Below are positions 26,279 to 34,670 of a stretch of 64,000 nt of DNA, piece by piece; position 1 is the first letter of the stretch; each line of letters begins with the position of its first letter. A model generated the notes under the pieces. That model did no database searches and had not been told where the DNA came from. It was given only the letters and a program-made list of their open reading frames with translations. The translations under genes were made by a program, and so were the position numbers. The stretch comes from Zafaria cholistanensis (lineage in GTDB: Bacteria > Actinomycetota > Actinomycetes > Actinomycetales > Micrococcaceae): the NCBI RefSeq assembly GCF_008580665.1, contig NZ_BKDJ01000004.1:62001-126000 (forward strand). The letters are read 5' to 3'.

Positions 26279-27472
26279 ATGAGCACCAACACCCCCGTCT
26301 CCCCCGCGGCCGACCTGCAGACGCCGTTGAAGTTCGCCTACTGGGTCCCCAACGTCTCCGGGGGGCTGGTGGTCTCCACCATTGAGCAGCGCACCGGCTG
26401 GGACTTCGACTACAACAGGAAGCTGGCCCGCATCGCGGAGGACGCCGGGTTCGAATACGCGCTCTCGCAGACCCGCTACGCCGCGTCCTACGGCGCGGAC
26501 AAGCAGCACGAGGCGACCGCATTCACGCTGGGCCTGCTCGGGGCCACCGAACGGCTGAAGGTCATCGCCGCGGTGCACCCGGGCATGTGGCACCCCGGGG
26601 TGCTGGCCAAATGGCTGATCACCGCCGACCACATCTCCGGCGGCCGGGCCGCGGTGAACATCGTCTCCGGCTGGCTCAAATCCGAGTTCACCGGCTTCGG
26701 CCTGCCCTGGCTGGAGCACGACGAACGCTACGTGCGCACCGAAGAATTCATCTCCATCCTGCGCGGACTGCTCACCGAAAAGGATTTCTCCTTCCACGGC
26801 AGCCACTACGACATCTCCGACTTCACCCTTTCCCCGGCCCCGCTGGACCTGCCGGGCCGGGCACACCCGGAGATCTTCTTTGGCGGAAACTCCACCGCGG
26901 CGCAGGCCGCCGCCGGGCGCACCGCCGACTGGTACTTCTCCAACGGCCGGGACCTGGAGGGCTTCGCCGGCAACATCTCCGGAGTGCTGGCCGCGGCCGC
27001 CTCCGGGGCCCGCACCGCCCCCGCGCGGCCGCGCTTCGGGATCAACGGGTTCGTGATTGCCCGCGACACCGAGGCCGAGGCCACGGAGACCCTGCGGGAG
27101 ATCATCGCCAAGGCCCACCGTCCCGCCGTCGAGGGCTTCGCCGCCGCCGTGAAGGAGGCCGGCCAGTCCACCCGCGACGGCAAGGGGATGTGGGAGGACT
27201 CCACCTTCGAGGACCTCATCCAATACAACGACGGGTTCCGCACCGGCCTGATCGGCACCCCCGAACAGATCGCCGAACGCATCATCGAGTTCAAGAAGAC
27301 CGGCGTGAACCTGCTCCTGACCGGCTACCTCCACTTCCAGGAGGAGGTAGCCGCCTTCGGCCGCGACGTGCTGCCGATCGTGCGCGAACTGGAGGCGGAC
27401 CTGGCCCGCAGGAACGGCACCGAACTCAACACCGACCTGCTCCCCGCCACCCTGGAAGGGTCCCCCGCCTAG
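26279..27472 (+). CDS. sfnG: Dimethylsulfone monooxygenase (LLM family)
   Basis: FMNH2-dependent enzyme converting dimethylsulfone to methanesulfinate; 397 residues. It starts MSTNTPVSPAADLQTPLKFA with AAGGA 8 bases upstream. LLM markers include FAYWVPNVSGGLVVSTIEQR, SGGRAAVNIVSGWLKSEF and PEIFFGGNS(T)AAQ, which match SfnG rather than alkanesulfonate SsuD, though SsuD-like specificity cannot be excluded. It lies behind a SAM riboswitch and ahead of metNIQ. The partner flavin reductase is not in the window. Confidence 0.82.
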   Translation: MSTNTPVSPAADLQTPLKFAYWVPNVSGGLVVSTIEQRTGWDFDYNRKLARIAEDAGFEYALSQTRYAASYGADKQHEATAFTLGLLGATERLKVIAAVHPGMWHPGVLAKWLITADHISGGRAAVNIVSGWLKSEFTGFGLPWLEHDERYVRTEEFISILRGLLTEKDFSFHGSHYDISDFTLSPAPLDLPGRAHPEIFFGGNSTAAQAAAGRTADWYFSNGRDLEGFAGNISGVLAAAASGARTAPARPRFGINGFVIARDTEAEATETLREIIAKAHRPAVEGFAAAVKEAGQSTRDGKGMWEDSTFEDLIQYNDGFRTGLIGTPEQIAERIIEFKKTGVNLLLTGYLHFQEEVAAFGRDVLPIVRELEADLARRNGTELNTDLLPATLEGSPA

Positions 27473-27484
27473 CGGCCGGGCGGG

Positions 27485-27625
27485 CCCCGCCCCGCCTGCC
27501 CTGCCCTTGCTCTACCCCGGCCCTGCCCTGGCTTTGCCCTTGCTCTACCCCGGCCCTGCCCTGCCCGGCCTTGCCCTGCCCTGCCCGGCCTTGCCCCGCC
27601 CTGCCCGGCCTTGCCCTATCCTGCG
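27485..27625 (+). repeat. C-rich low-complexity repeats between sfnG and metN
   Basis: Repeated units of the type CCCTGCCCGGCCTTG and TTGCTCTACCCCGGCCCTG fill most of the 247 bp gap. On the plus strand the tract is strongly C over G and pyrimidine-rich. No open frame is credible. Confidence 0.9.
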
Positions 27626-27719
27626 CCGCCGCGCCCTGGGCGCCCTCCCGCAGGGGCGGGGCGGACCCATCGGTTTCCAACGCCCGGGCCCCGCGCCCTC
27701 CACACCGGAAAGCATCCCC

Positions 27720-28790
27720 ATGATCAGCCTCAAGCAACTCACCAAGGTCTACGGCCGCGGCCCGGACGCCGTCACCGTCCTGGACCGCCTCGACGTCGAG
27801 GTCGCCAGCGGCGAGATCCTCGCCGTCGTCGGCCCCTCCGGGGCCGGCAAGAGCACGCTCGCCCAATGCATCAACCTGCTGGAGCGGCCCACCTCCGGGC
27901 AGGTGGTCGTCAACGGCGAGGACCTCTCCGGCCTGCCCGAGCACAGGCTTCGCGTCGCCCGCCGCCGCATCGGCACCGTCTTCCAGTCCGCGAGCCTGCT
28001 CTCCCGCCGCACCGCGGCCGAGAACGTGGCGCTGCCGCTGGAATACCTCGGCGTCACCCCCGCGGAGGCGAAGGCCCGCGTGGCCGAACTGCTGGAGCGC
28101 GTGGGCCTGTCCCACCGCGCCCACCACTACCCGTTCGAGCTCTCCGGCGGGCAGCGCCAGCGCGTCGGCATCGCCCGCGCGCTGGCGCTGCGCCCCTCCG
28201 TGCTGCTCTCCGACGAGGCCACCTCCGGCCTGGACCCGGAGACCACCCGCTCGGTGGTGTCCCTGCTGCGCCAGCTGCGCGACGACCTGGACCTCGCGGT
28301 CGTCTTCATCACCCACGAGATGGACACCGTCCTGCATGTGGCCGATTCAGCCGCCCGGCTGGACCGCGGCCGGATCGTGGAGCAGGGCCGCCTGGTGGAC
28401 CTGCTGACCGACCACGACTCGGCGCTGGGCCGTGCCCTGCAACCCCGGCTCAGCCCGGCAGACCCAGGGGCCGGCGCGCGTGCCTGGCATGTCACGTACG
28501 ATTCGCGCGCCGTCCCCGCTGACTGGCTCCAGCGCGTCTCGGCGGACCTGGGCGAACCCGCGGCCCTGCTGGCGGCAACCATCCAAAATATCGGCGGAAC
28601 CAGCACCGGCAACGCGACGGTCGGCCTGGTGGCCCCCGATGCGGTCCGCGTCGAGGCAGCGTTTGCCAGGCACGGCCTGCGCGCGGTCCTGCGCCCCACC
28701 CACCACGCCACCCGCGGTACGGCACCGGAGACTCCCCCTGCTGAACCCACCCTGACCACCACCCGGAAGGAGGCAGCGCTGTGGGCGTAA
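27720..28790 (+). CDS. metN: Methionine ABC transporter ATP-binding protein
   Basis: 356 residues with Walker A GPSGAGKST (residues about 38-46), Q-loop VFQSASLLSR, signature LSGGQRQRV, Walker B LLSDEATSGLD and the switch His in ITHE. The C-terminal 90 residues form a NIL domain, the methionine-sensing regulatory domain specific to MetN. It forms an operon with metI, whose start lies inside its last codons, and metQ. Confidence 0.93.
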   Translation: MISLKQLTKVYGRGPDAVTVLDRLDVEVASGEILAVVGPSGAGKSTLAQCINLLERPTSGQVVVNGEDLSGLPEHRLRVARRRIGTVFQSASLLSRRTAAENVALPLEYLGVTPAEAKARVAELLERVGLSHRAHHYPFELSGGQRQRVGIARALALRPSVLLSDEATSGLDPETTRSVVSLLRQLRDDLDLAVVFITHEMDTVLHVADSAARLDRGRIVEQGRLVDLLTDHDSALGRALQPRLSPADPGAGARAWHVTYDSRAVPADWLQRVSADLGEPAALLAATIQNIGGTSTGNATVGLVAPDAVRVEAAFARHGLRAVLRPTHHATRGTAPETPPAEPTLTTTRKEAALWA

Positions 28791-29497
28791 CTCTCCCCTC
28801 CGCCGTCATCGTGCGCACGCTGGCCGACACCCCGATCGCGGACCTTCCCGCGCTGCTCGTCCCCGCGCTGGGCGAGACGCTCGCCATGGTCGGGATCGTC
28901 ATGCTGGTGGTGGTGCTCGCCGGCACGCCCACCGCCGTCTGCCTGCACAACATGGCACCGGGCGGGCTGTTCGAGAACAAGGCCGTCTACGGGGTGCTCA
29001 GCTGGATCGTGAACATCGGCCGCTCGCTGCCGTTCCTGGTCCTGATGGCCGCGATCGTGCCGTTCACCCGGTTCGTGACCGGCACCAACATCGGCATCGC
29101 CGCCGCCGTGGTGCCCATGTCACTGGCCGGCATCCCCTTCTTCGCCCGGCTGGTGGAGAACTGCCTGCGTGAGGTGCCGCGCTCGGTCACCCAGGCCGCC
29201 CGGGCCTCCGGGGGCTCGCCGCTGCAGATCATCCGCTCCGCGCAGCTGGGCGAGGCGTTCCCGGCAATCCTTGGCGGCCTGACCATCAACACCATCGCCA
29301 TGATCGAATACTCGGCCATCGCCGGAACCATCGGCGCCGGCGGCATCGGATACGTCGCGGTGACCTACGGCTACCAGCGCTTCGACCAAACCGTCATGAT
29401 CGCCACGGTCGTCCTGCTGATCGCCCTGGTGACGGCGGTCCAGCTGCTCGGAGACGGCCTGGTCAGGGCCACCACCCCGCACCTGCGCCGGCGCTAG
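28781..29497 (+). CDS. metI: Methionine ABC transporter permease
   Basis: 238 residues, five to six membrane helices, with the EAA-loop region REVPRSVTQAARASGGSPLQ that contacts MetN. It starts at a GTG overlapping the metN stop by 10 bp, with GGAAGGAGG upstream inside metN, so the two are coupled. Confidence 0.92.
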   Translation: MGVTLPSAVIVRTLADTPIADLPALLVPALGETLAMVGIVMLVVVLAGTPTAVCLHNMAPGGLFENKAVYGVLSWIVNIGRSLPFLVLMAAIVPFTRFVTGTNIGIAAAVVPMSLAGIPFFARLVENCLREVPRSVTQAARASGGSPLQIIRSAQLGEAFPAILGGLTINTIAMIEYSAIAGTIGAGGIGYVAVTYGYQRFDQTVMIATVVLLIALVTAVQLLGDGLVRATTPHLRRR

Positions 29498-29559
29498 GCC
29501 CGGCCCGCCGGCCCCCTCCCCGAACCCACCCCGGAAAACCCGCGGCGGCACCTGCCGCC

Positions 29560-29655
29560 GCCGCCGCCCCCTGCCCCTGCCCCTGCCCCTGAACCAGCCC
29601 TGCCCTAAAGCAGCCCTGCCCCTAAAAAACCAGCCCTGCCCCTAAACGACCCCTG
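29560..29655 (+). repeat. C-rich CCCCTG / CAGCCCTGCCCCTAAA repeats between metI and metQ
   Basis: Tandem CCCCTG hexamers followed by three diverged copies of CCAGCCCTGCCCCTAAA. The transcript is C-rich and G-poor with little obvious pairing. It occupies most of the 171 bp gap. Confidence 0.9.
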
Positions 29656-29668
29656 AAAGGGAACCCCC

Positions 29669-30583
29669 ATGACCATTACCCAGGACAAGACCGCCACCGG
29701 CCCCGAAGGACACGGCTTCACCCTGCGGAAGAAGCGGAAGTGGCCGTGGGCCGCCGGCGGGATCGCCGTCGCGGCCGCGGTCGCCGCCGCCGTTGCCCTC
29801 AACGCCGGCTCCGGAGCGAAGTCGCCCAACGAGGTCGCGGGCGCCACGCTCACCGTCGTCACCGCCGAGGGCAACCACGCCGAGCAGGCGCTGGTGAACT
29901 TCGTGGCCGAGGAAGTCGCCCCCAAGTACGGCATCAAGGTCGAGTTCAAGGGCCTGGCCGACTCCACCACCCTGAACCGCGCCGTCTCCACCGGCGAGGT
30001 TGCCGGCACCATCTACCAGCACAAGCTCTGGCTGGCCCAGGTCCTCGAGGCCAACCCCGACTTCAAGGAGGAGGCCGCCACGCCGGTGTTCCGCTGGGGC
30101 TTCGGTATCTGGAGCGACAAGTACGCCTCGGTCGAGGAGATCCCGGATGGGGCCACCATCTCCCTGTACTCCGACCCGGCCAACGAGGCCCAGGGCCTGT
30201 GGCTGCTGGAGCGGGCCGGACTGATCGTGCTCAAGGACGGCATCAACAAGTGGGAGGCGACCCAGAAGGACATCGCCCAGAACCCGAAGAACCTGCAGTT
30301 CAAGCTGCTGGACTTCGCGGCGCAGTCCCGCTCGCTGCCGGATTTGGACGCGGCCGTCGGCTACACCGAGTACTACGTCGCGGCCAAGGTAGACCTGGAG
30401 AAGCAGATCTTCGCGCCGCCGGCACCGGACGAGTTCGCCGGCCAGCTGACCATCGGATCCGAGTACAAGGACACCGAGAACGTCAAGAACCTGGTCAGGG
30501 CCTTCCAGGATCCGGCCGTGCAGGAGTTCCTGCGCACCGATCCGGCAGTCAAGGACCTGCTGATCCCGCTCGACGCCCAGTAG
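29669..30583 (+). CDS. metQ: Methionine-type ABC transporter substrate-binding protein, membrane-anchored
   Basis: 304 residues of the NlpA/MetQ fold (LTVVTAEGNHAEQAL, VGYTEYYVAAK, FQDPAVQEFL). The N-terminus is unusual: a polar, basic cytoplasmic stretch (residues 1-26) and one hydrophobic helix (27-46) with no lipobox cysteine, so it is predicted as an uncleaved N-terminal anchor instead of the usual lipoprotein. The ligand is inferred from the MetN NIL domain and the riboswitch; another sulfur compound is possible. Confidence 0.85.
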   Translation: MTITQDKTATGPEGHGFTLRKKRKWPWAAGGIAVAAAVAAAVALNAGSGAKSPNEVAGATLTVVTAEGNHAEQALVNFVAEEVAPKYGIKVEFKGLADSTTLNRAVSTGEVAGTIYQHKLWLAQVLEANPDFKEEAATPVFRWGFGIWSDKYASVEEIPDGATISLYSDPANEAQGLWLLERAGLIVLKDGINKWEATQKDIAQNPKNLQFKLLDFAAQSRSLPDLDAAVGYTEYYVAAKVDLEKQIFAPPAPDEFAGQLTIGSEYKDTENVKNLVRAFQDPAVQEFLRTDPAVKDLLIPLDAQ

Positions 30584-30609
30584 GGACAACCCGGCAGGGA
30601 CGGGATGCA

Positions 30610-30652
30610 CGACGGCGGCTGCGCACCCTTCGGGGGTGCGCAGCCGCCGTCG
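30610..30652. terminator. Strong hairpin terminator after metQ
   Basis: Perfect 19-bp inverted repeat CGACGGCGGCTGCGCACCC/GGGTGCGCAGCCGCCGTCG with a 5-base loop. It closes the sfnG-metNIQ operon and can also serve the converging sfnB-like gene. Confidence 0.9.
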
Positions 30653-30715
30653 TTGTCGGCCCGCTGCCGGGGCAGCAGGGCCCTGCCCGGCACAATCCTG
30701 CCCGGGTGGTGGGGA

Positions 30716-32086
30716 TTACCGGGACGCGCCGATCGCCCATACCCGCGGCAGCTCGGTGCCGTTGACGGAGCGGTCCCCGACCAGGCGCGCCTTGTACACC
30801 CACGGGTTGTGGTTTCCGGCGGTGCGGGCGTTGCGCCAGTGCCGGTCCAGGTTCTTCTCCACCGAGGTGGCCGAAGCGGCCAGGGCGTCGAAGGCGTGCG
30901 AGAGCGCGTCCACCGCCAGCGGGGTCAGGGCGACCTGCCCCTCGGCGGAGGCCAGTTCGGCGAGGTCGTTGAGCCGTTCCTCCTCCGTGGGGCCAATGCT
31001 GCCCGCGCGCAGGGCCAGCGCCCCCTCGTAGGCGCCCTGCAGCGCGGTGGCCACGCGCTCCACGACCGCCTCCCCCGCGAAGCCCGCGGCGGCCAGCTCG
31101 CCCACGACCTGCAGGATTTGCGGGTCCTCGCGCCACAGCGGGGCGGCGGCGTGGCTGAACGTGCGGGTGCGGGTCCGCACCTCGCCGGAGAACTCGCGCT
31201 GGGCTGCCCGGACGCTGCCGGCCAGGACCGTCAGCAGCACGGCCTGGTAGAAGGCGGTCTGGTACTTGAAGCGGGTGTCGAAGTCGATGAGGTTCTCCCC
31301 CTCCACCACGGCGTCCACGAAGGTGGAGGTGCCTGAGCCTGTGGTCCGCTGGCCGAAGCCGTCCCAGTTGTCGTGGTGGGTGACGCCCGGCTGGTGGGCG
31401 CTGACCGCGGCGATGACGCGGGCTCCGGTGTCCGTGCGCTCGGCGTAGGTGTCCAGCCAGTCGGCGTAGATGCTGCCGGTGGAGTAGTACTTGGTGCCGT
31501 TGATGCGGAACCGGCCCGCGCCCAGCTCCGGGGCCGGCACCACCTTGGTGGCGACCTCGCCGATCTTCACGGCGCCCACCTCGGTCCAGGAGTTGCCCAC
31601 CAGCTCGCCTCGCACGAAGCGCTCCAGCCACCGGTCCCGTTCCGGGCCGGGGGCGGCGACCAGGCGGTCCTCCACGAACGCGAAGTGGCCCCTCAGGGCC
31701 TGGGCGATGTTCGAGTCGGCCGCCGCCAGCTCGGTCAGCAGCGCAAACAGCTGCGGCAGCGTGGCGCCGAAGCCGCCATCCCCTGCCGGGACCCTCAGCG
31801 CCCCGAAGCCCGCCTGGGCAAGCTCGCGGATCTGCGCGTCCGGCAGCACGTGGTTCCGTTCCCGTAAGGACGCGCCCTCGGCAATGCGGTCAAAAATGGG
31901 GCGGAACCGTCCCGCCAGCTCTTCGTACACCGGGACGGTGCGGGTCTCCGTGGCGGTATGCGCGACGGCGGCAGCGGCACGGCCCTCCCGCGCGAGCGTG
32001 CCCTGCGGGTCCTGCTGGCTTCGTGGGACGTGGTGGATCTGCTGTAGGGCGTGGATCTGCTGCACGGGGTGGATCTGCTGGGTCAC
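30716..32086 (-). CDS. SfnB-like acyl-CoA-dehydrogenase-family oxidoreductase
   Basis: 456 residues with the acyl-CoA dehydrogenase fold: N-terminal helical domain (RFRPIFDRIAEGASLRERN), beta domain (NSWTEVGAVKIGE, INGTKYYSTGSIYADW) and C-terminal helical bundle. The sequence matches the sulfur-acquisition SfnB group rather than fatty-acid dehydrogenases (no catalytic-Glu context). It starts at GTG 32086 behind GGAGG; the first 18 residues are a VTQQIH-PVQQIH-ALQQIH repeat. Divergent from a second flavoprotein, beside the sfn/met operon, so a role in using organosulfur compounds is inferred. Confidence 0.78.
   Translation of the reverse strand: MTQQIHPVQQIHALQQIHHVPRSQQDPQGTLAREGRAAAAVAHTATETRTVPVYEELAGRFRPIFDRIAEGASLRERNHVLPDAQIRELAQAGFGALRVPAGDGGFGATLPQLFALLTELAAADSNIAQALRGHFAFVEDRLVAAPGPERDRWLERFVRGELVGNSWTEVGAVKIGEVATKVVPAPELGAGRFRINGTKYYSTGSIYADWLDTYAERTDTGARVIAAVSAHQPGVTHHDNWDGFGQRTTGSGTSTFVDAVVEGENLIDFDTRFKYQTAFYQAVLLTVLAGSVRAAQREFSGEVRTRTRTFSHAAAPLWREDPQILQVVGELAAAGFAGEAVVERVATALQGAYEGALALRAGSIGPTEEERLNDLAELASAEGQVALTPLAVDALSHAFDALAASATSVEKNLDRHWRNARTAGNHNPWVYKARLVGDRSVNGTELPRVWAIGASR
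32033..32086 (-). repeat. Three 18-bp units at the start of the sfnB-like gene
   Basis: Three exact-length 18-bp units sharing GTGGATCTGCTG encode the N-terminal QQIH repeats. The GTG start codon is inside the first unit. Confidence 0.95.
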
Positions 32087-32433
32087 GGTGCCTCCGGCGG
32101 GTTGGGTGGTCTGGCCGGACCGGTTCCGTTCCCGGTCCGTCTCGACGAGGCTAGGCGGGCCCCGGCCGCGCCGCACCCGTCCCCGGCGGACATGACAGGC
32201 CGTGAAGCCCCGTGACGCCATGTTGCGCTGTTCGCGGTCCGCGGCGTCCCCACAGGAGGGGTCCGGCGTCATCGGAGGACTCCTTCGGACGCAACCCGTC
32301 ACTGCCGCCGCGGGCGCTTCCGCCGCCGGCGGAGGGCACCCTACGCTCGGTTCCCAACCGGCCCCGCCGGGCTTGTCTGGAGGAACATCTCCTCGAGCAC
32401 CACCCACCCGCCACCGAGTGCAAGGAACGCGCC
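32087..32433. other. Divergent promoter region of the two flavoprotein genes
   Basis: 347 bp between the sfnB-like gene and the next flavoprotein gene. It must carry promoters in both directions, but it is GC-rich and I see no confident -35/-10 pair and no riboswitch core. GGAACATCTCC and CAAGGAACG lie just before the plus-strand start. Confidence 0.4.
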
Positions 32434-33672
32434 ATGACCATCACCCTGACCGAAGCCCTCCACGCATCCCCGTGGGAAGGCCAGCCCACTCCGGCCACCG
32501 CGGAGGCCTGGATTGCCCGCGCGGAGGAGGTCGCCTCGATCCTGGCCCTGGATGCGGTCGAGCGGGACCGTGCCGGCGCCGTCCCCCACCCGGAGGTCCG
32601 GCTGCTGAAGGATTCCCGGCTGACCGTCCTGCTCGGCCCCGAGTCCCACGGCGGCGGCGGACAGTCCTGGACCACGGCGCTGCGGGTTATCCGTTCCGTG
32701 TCCGCCGGAGACGCCTCGATCGGTCAGCTGCTCGGCTACCACCTGCTCTGGGCATGGGCCGCCCGCCTGGTGGGAACGGATGCGCAGATCGCCGCCGTCG
32801 AGGAGCTCTACACCCGCGAAAACCTGTTCTTCGGCGGGGCCGTCAACCCCCGCGACAACGACCTGGCCATCGAGGACCGCGGGGATACCCTGGTCTACAA
32901 CGGCACCAAGTCGTTCACCACCGGCGCCCGGGTCTCCGACCTGCTGGTCCTCGAAGGCGCCCTGCCCACCGGAGAGCACGTGTTCGCCATCGTGCCCACC
33001 GCCCAGGCCGGCATCGGGTTCCCCGGCGACTGGGACAACCTGGGCCAGCGCCTGTCCGAGTCCGGAGGCGCCACCATTAGCGGCGTCGAAGTGGACTGGT
33101 CGGCGGCGGCAGGCTTCGTGGACAAGGAGTTCCGGCCCCTGGTGTACAACACCCTGAACGTGCCGCTGGTCCAGCAGATCTTCACCGCGATCTACCTGGG
33201 CATCGCCGAGGGCGCCCTGGCCACGGCCGCGGGCTATACGCGCAGCACCACCCGGGCCTGGCCGTACACCACGGACCCGAAAGGCACCGCCGTGGAGGAG
33301 GCCTACATTTTGGAGGCCTACGGCGACCTGCGCTCCAGGCTGTGGGCGGCGCAGGCGCTCGCCGACGCCGCCGATGCCGAGCTCTCCGCACTCCTGCATG
33401 CCCCGCGGGAGTCCGTCTCCGCCGCGGCCCGGGGGCGGCTGGCGGTGCGGATCGCCGCCTCCAAGCAGGTGGCCATCAGCGCCGCGCTGGACACCGCCAA
33501 CCGGGTCTTCGAGGTCACGGGCGCCCGGGCCACCTCCAACGCGGTGGGCCTGGACATCTTCTGGCGCAACATCCGCACCCATTCCCTGCACGATCCGGTG
33601 GCCTACAAGCGCCGCGAGGTCGGCGAGTACGAGCTGCTGGGCCGCCTGCCGGAGCCCTCCTGGTACACCTGA
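32434..33672 (+). CDS. Acyl-CoA-dehydrogenase-family flavin monooxygenase (DszC-like)
   Basis: 412 residues with the acyl-CoA dehydrogenase/DszC fold: GPESHGGGGQSW, GGAVNPRDNDL, YNGTKSFTTGARVSDLLV and the C-terminal VTGARATSNAVGLDIFWRNIRTHSLHDPVAYK. The last pattern is typical of FMNH2-dependent sulfur monooxygenases and SfnB-like proteins. ATG at 32434 has AAGGA upstream. The substrate is probably an organosulfur compound by context. Confidence 0.75.
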   Translation: MTITLTEALHASPWEGQPTPATAEAWIARAEEVASILALDAVERDRAGAVPHPEVRLLKDSRLTVLLGPESHGGGGQSWTTALRVIRSVSAGDASIGQLLGYHLLWAWAARLVGTDAQIAAVEELYTRENLFFGGAVNPRDNDLAIEDRGDTLVYNGTKSFTTGARVSDLLVLEGALPTGEHVFAIVPTAQAGIGFPGDWDNLGQRLSESGGATISGVEVDWSAAAGFVDKEFRPLVYNTLNVPLVQQIFTAIYLGIAEGALATAAGYTRSTTRAWPYTTDPKGTAVEEAYILEAYGDLRSRLWAAQALADAADAELSALLHAPRESVSAAARGRLAVRIAASKQVAISAALDTANRVFEVTGARATSNAVGLDIFWRNIRTHSLHDPVAYKRREVGEYELLGRLPEPSWYT

Positions 33673-33718
33673 GCTCCGTCGTCGGGACCCCACGCCGCCG
33701 GACCCCACGCCGCCGGCG

Positions 33719-34618
33719 CTAGGACTCCTCGAGTTCCCCCAGGCCGTCGTAGGCGGACGCGATGGTGCTGATCCGGCGCCGGCCGGTGGAGACCTGGCGG
33801 TTGAGGACCCCGTTGGCGAGCAGGCCCACCAGGGCCATGGCGGTGGAGTAGCTGTCGAATGCCCCGTCGCTGTCGATGGGGCATTCGATCCAGCAGGAGG
33901 CGGAGGCCGCGTAGCTGCGCGCCGTCCCGTCCCCCACCAGGACGACGTCGGCCTGCGAGGCGGCCAGGAGGCGCACGAGCCGGTCGAAGAGCGCCGGGCG
34001 GCGGCGGAATCCCACCAGCACGACGACGTCGTCCTTGCCCACCCCGGCGAGTTCCTCGCCCAAAGTCTGGCCGGGCTGGGGCGCGACGCGGACGCCGCTG
34101 CGGATCTGGATCAGCTGCTGGTGCAGGTGCAGGGCCACCGGGTAGCTGTTGCGCAGGCCAACCACCAGCAGGTTCCGGGCGCCGGCGAGCAGGTCGACGG
34201 CGGCGTCAAGCCGCCCGTCGGCGAGGAGCGCAACCAGCCGCTCGTGGTTTTCGCGTTCCTTTGCCGCGTGCAGGCCCAGCGCGTCGGGGGTTCCCGCGGC
34301 ACCGGTGCGCGAGGGCGACGCCAGCGGGACGCCCTGGCCGCGCATGGCCCGGGTGTGGTCCTTGACCTCCTTGAAGTCGGCAAAGCCGAGCTTGCGGAAC
34401 AGCCGGGACACCGTGGCCTTGGACACTCCGGTGTCCCGGCTGATGTCCGCCGCACTGAAAACGGCCAGGTCTCCCAGGTGTTCCAGCAGGAAATCCGCCA
34501 CCACCCGCTCCTGCGGGGAGAGCCCGGCGTACCGGGCATCGATCCGGACGTCGATCCGGGCGTCGGTGCGGGTGGAGGCAGCGCCCTGCTGCTCCGCGTC
34601 CGTCGTCTCAATCGTCAT
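33719..34618 (-). CDS. RpiR/MurR-family transcriptional regulator
   Basis: 299 residues: N-terminal helix-turn-helix (residues about 30-100; ISRDTGVSKATVSRLFRKLGF is the recognition unit) and a C-terminal SIS domain (about 125-265; LVVGLRNSYPVALHLHQQL) that senses a sugar phosphate or other small ligand. It lies 52 bp downstream of the allantoate amidohydrolase on the same strand, at the end of the pucG-allC unit, so it is the likely local regulator of ureide use. Its ligand is unknown. Confidence 0.88.
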   Translation of the reverse strand: MTIETTDAEQQGAASTRTDARIDVRIDARYAGLSPQERVVADFLLEHLGDLAVFSAADISRDTGVSKATVSRLFRKLGFADFKEVKDHTRAMRGQGVPLASPSRTGAAGTPDALGLHAAKERENHERLVALLADGRLDAAVDLLAGARNLLVVGLRNSYPVALHLHQQLIQIRSGVRVAPQPGQTLGEELAGVGKDDVVVLVGFRRRPALFDRLVRLLAASQADVVLVGDGTARSYAASASCWIECPIDSDGAFDSYSTAMALVGLLANGVLNRQVSTGRRRISTIASAYDGLGELEES

Positions 34619-34670
34619 GCCTGAAACCCTATCCGCCTCCGGACCCTCCGCCCTTCCGCGATGCCGCGGG

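Noticed and set aside
32087-32433. Third SAM riboswitch between the two flavoprotein genes
   Set aside because: A GATGACGCC-like block is seen on the minus strand, but GCAACC and the GGTGC core are absent in the right order.
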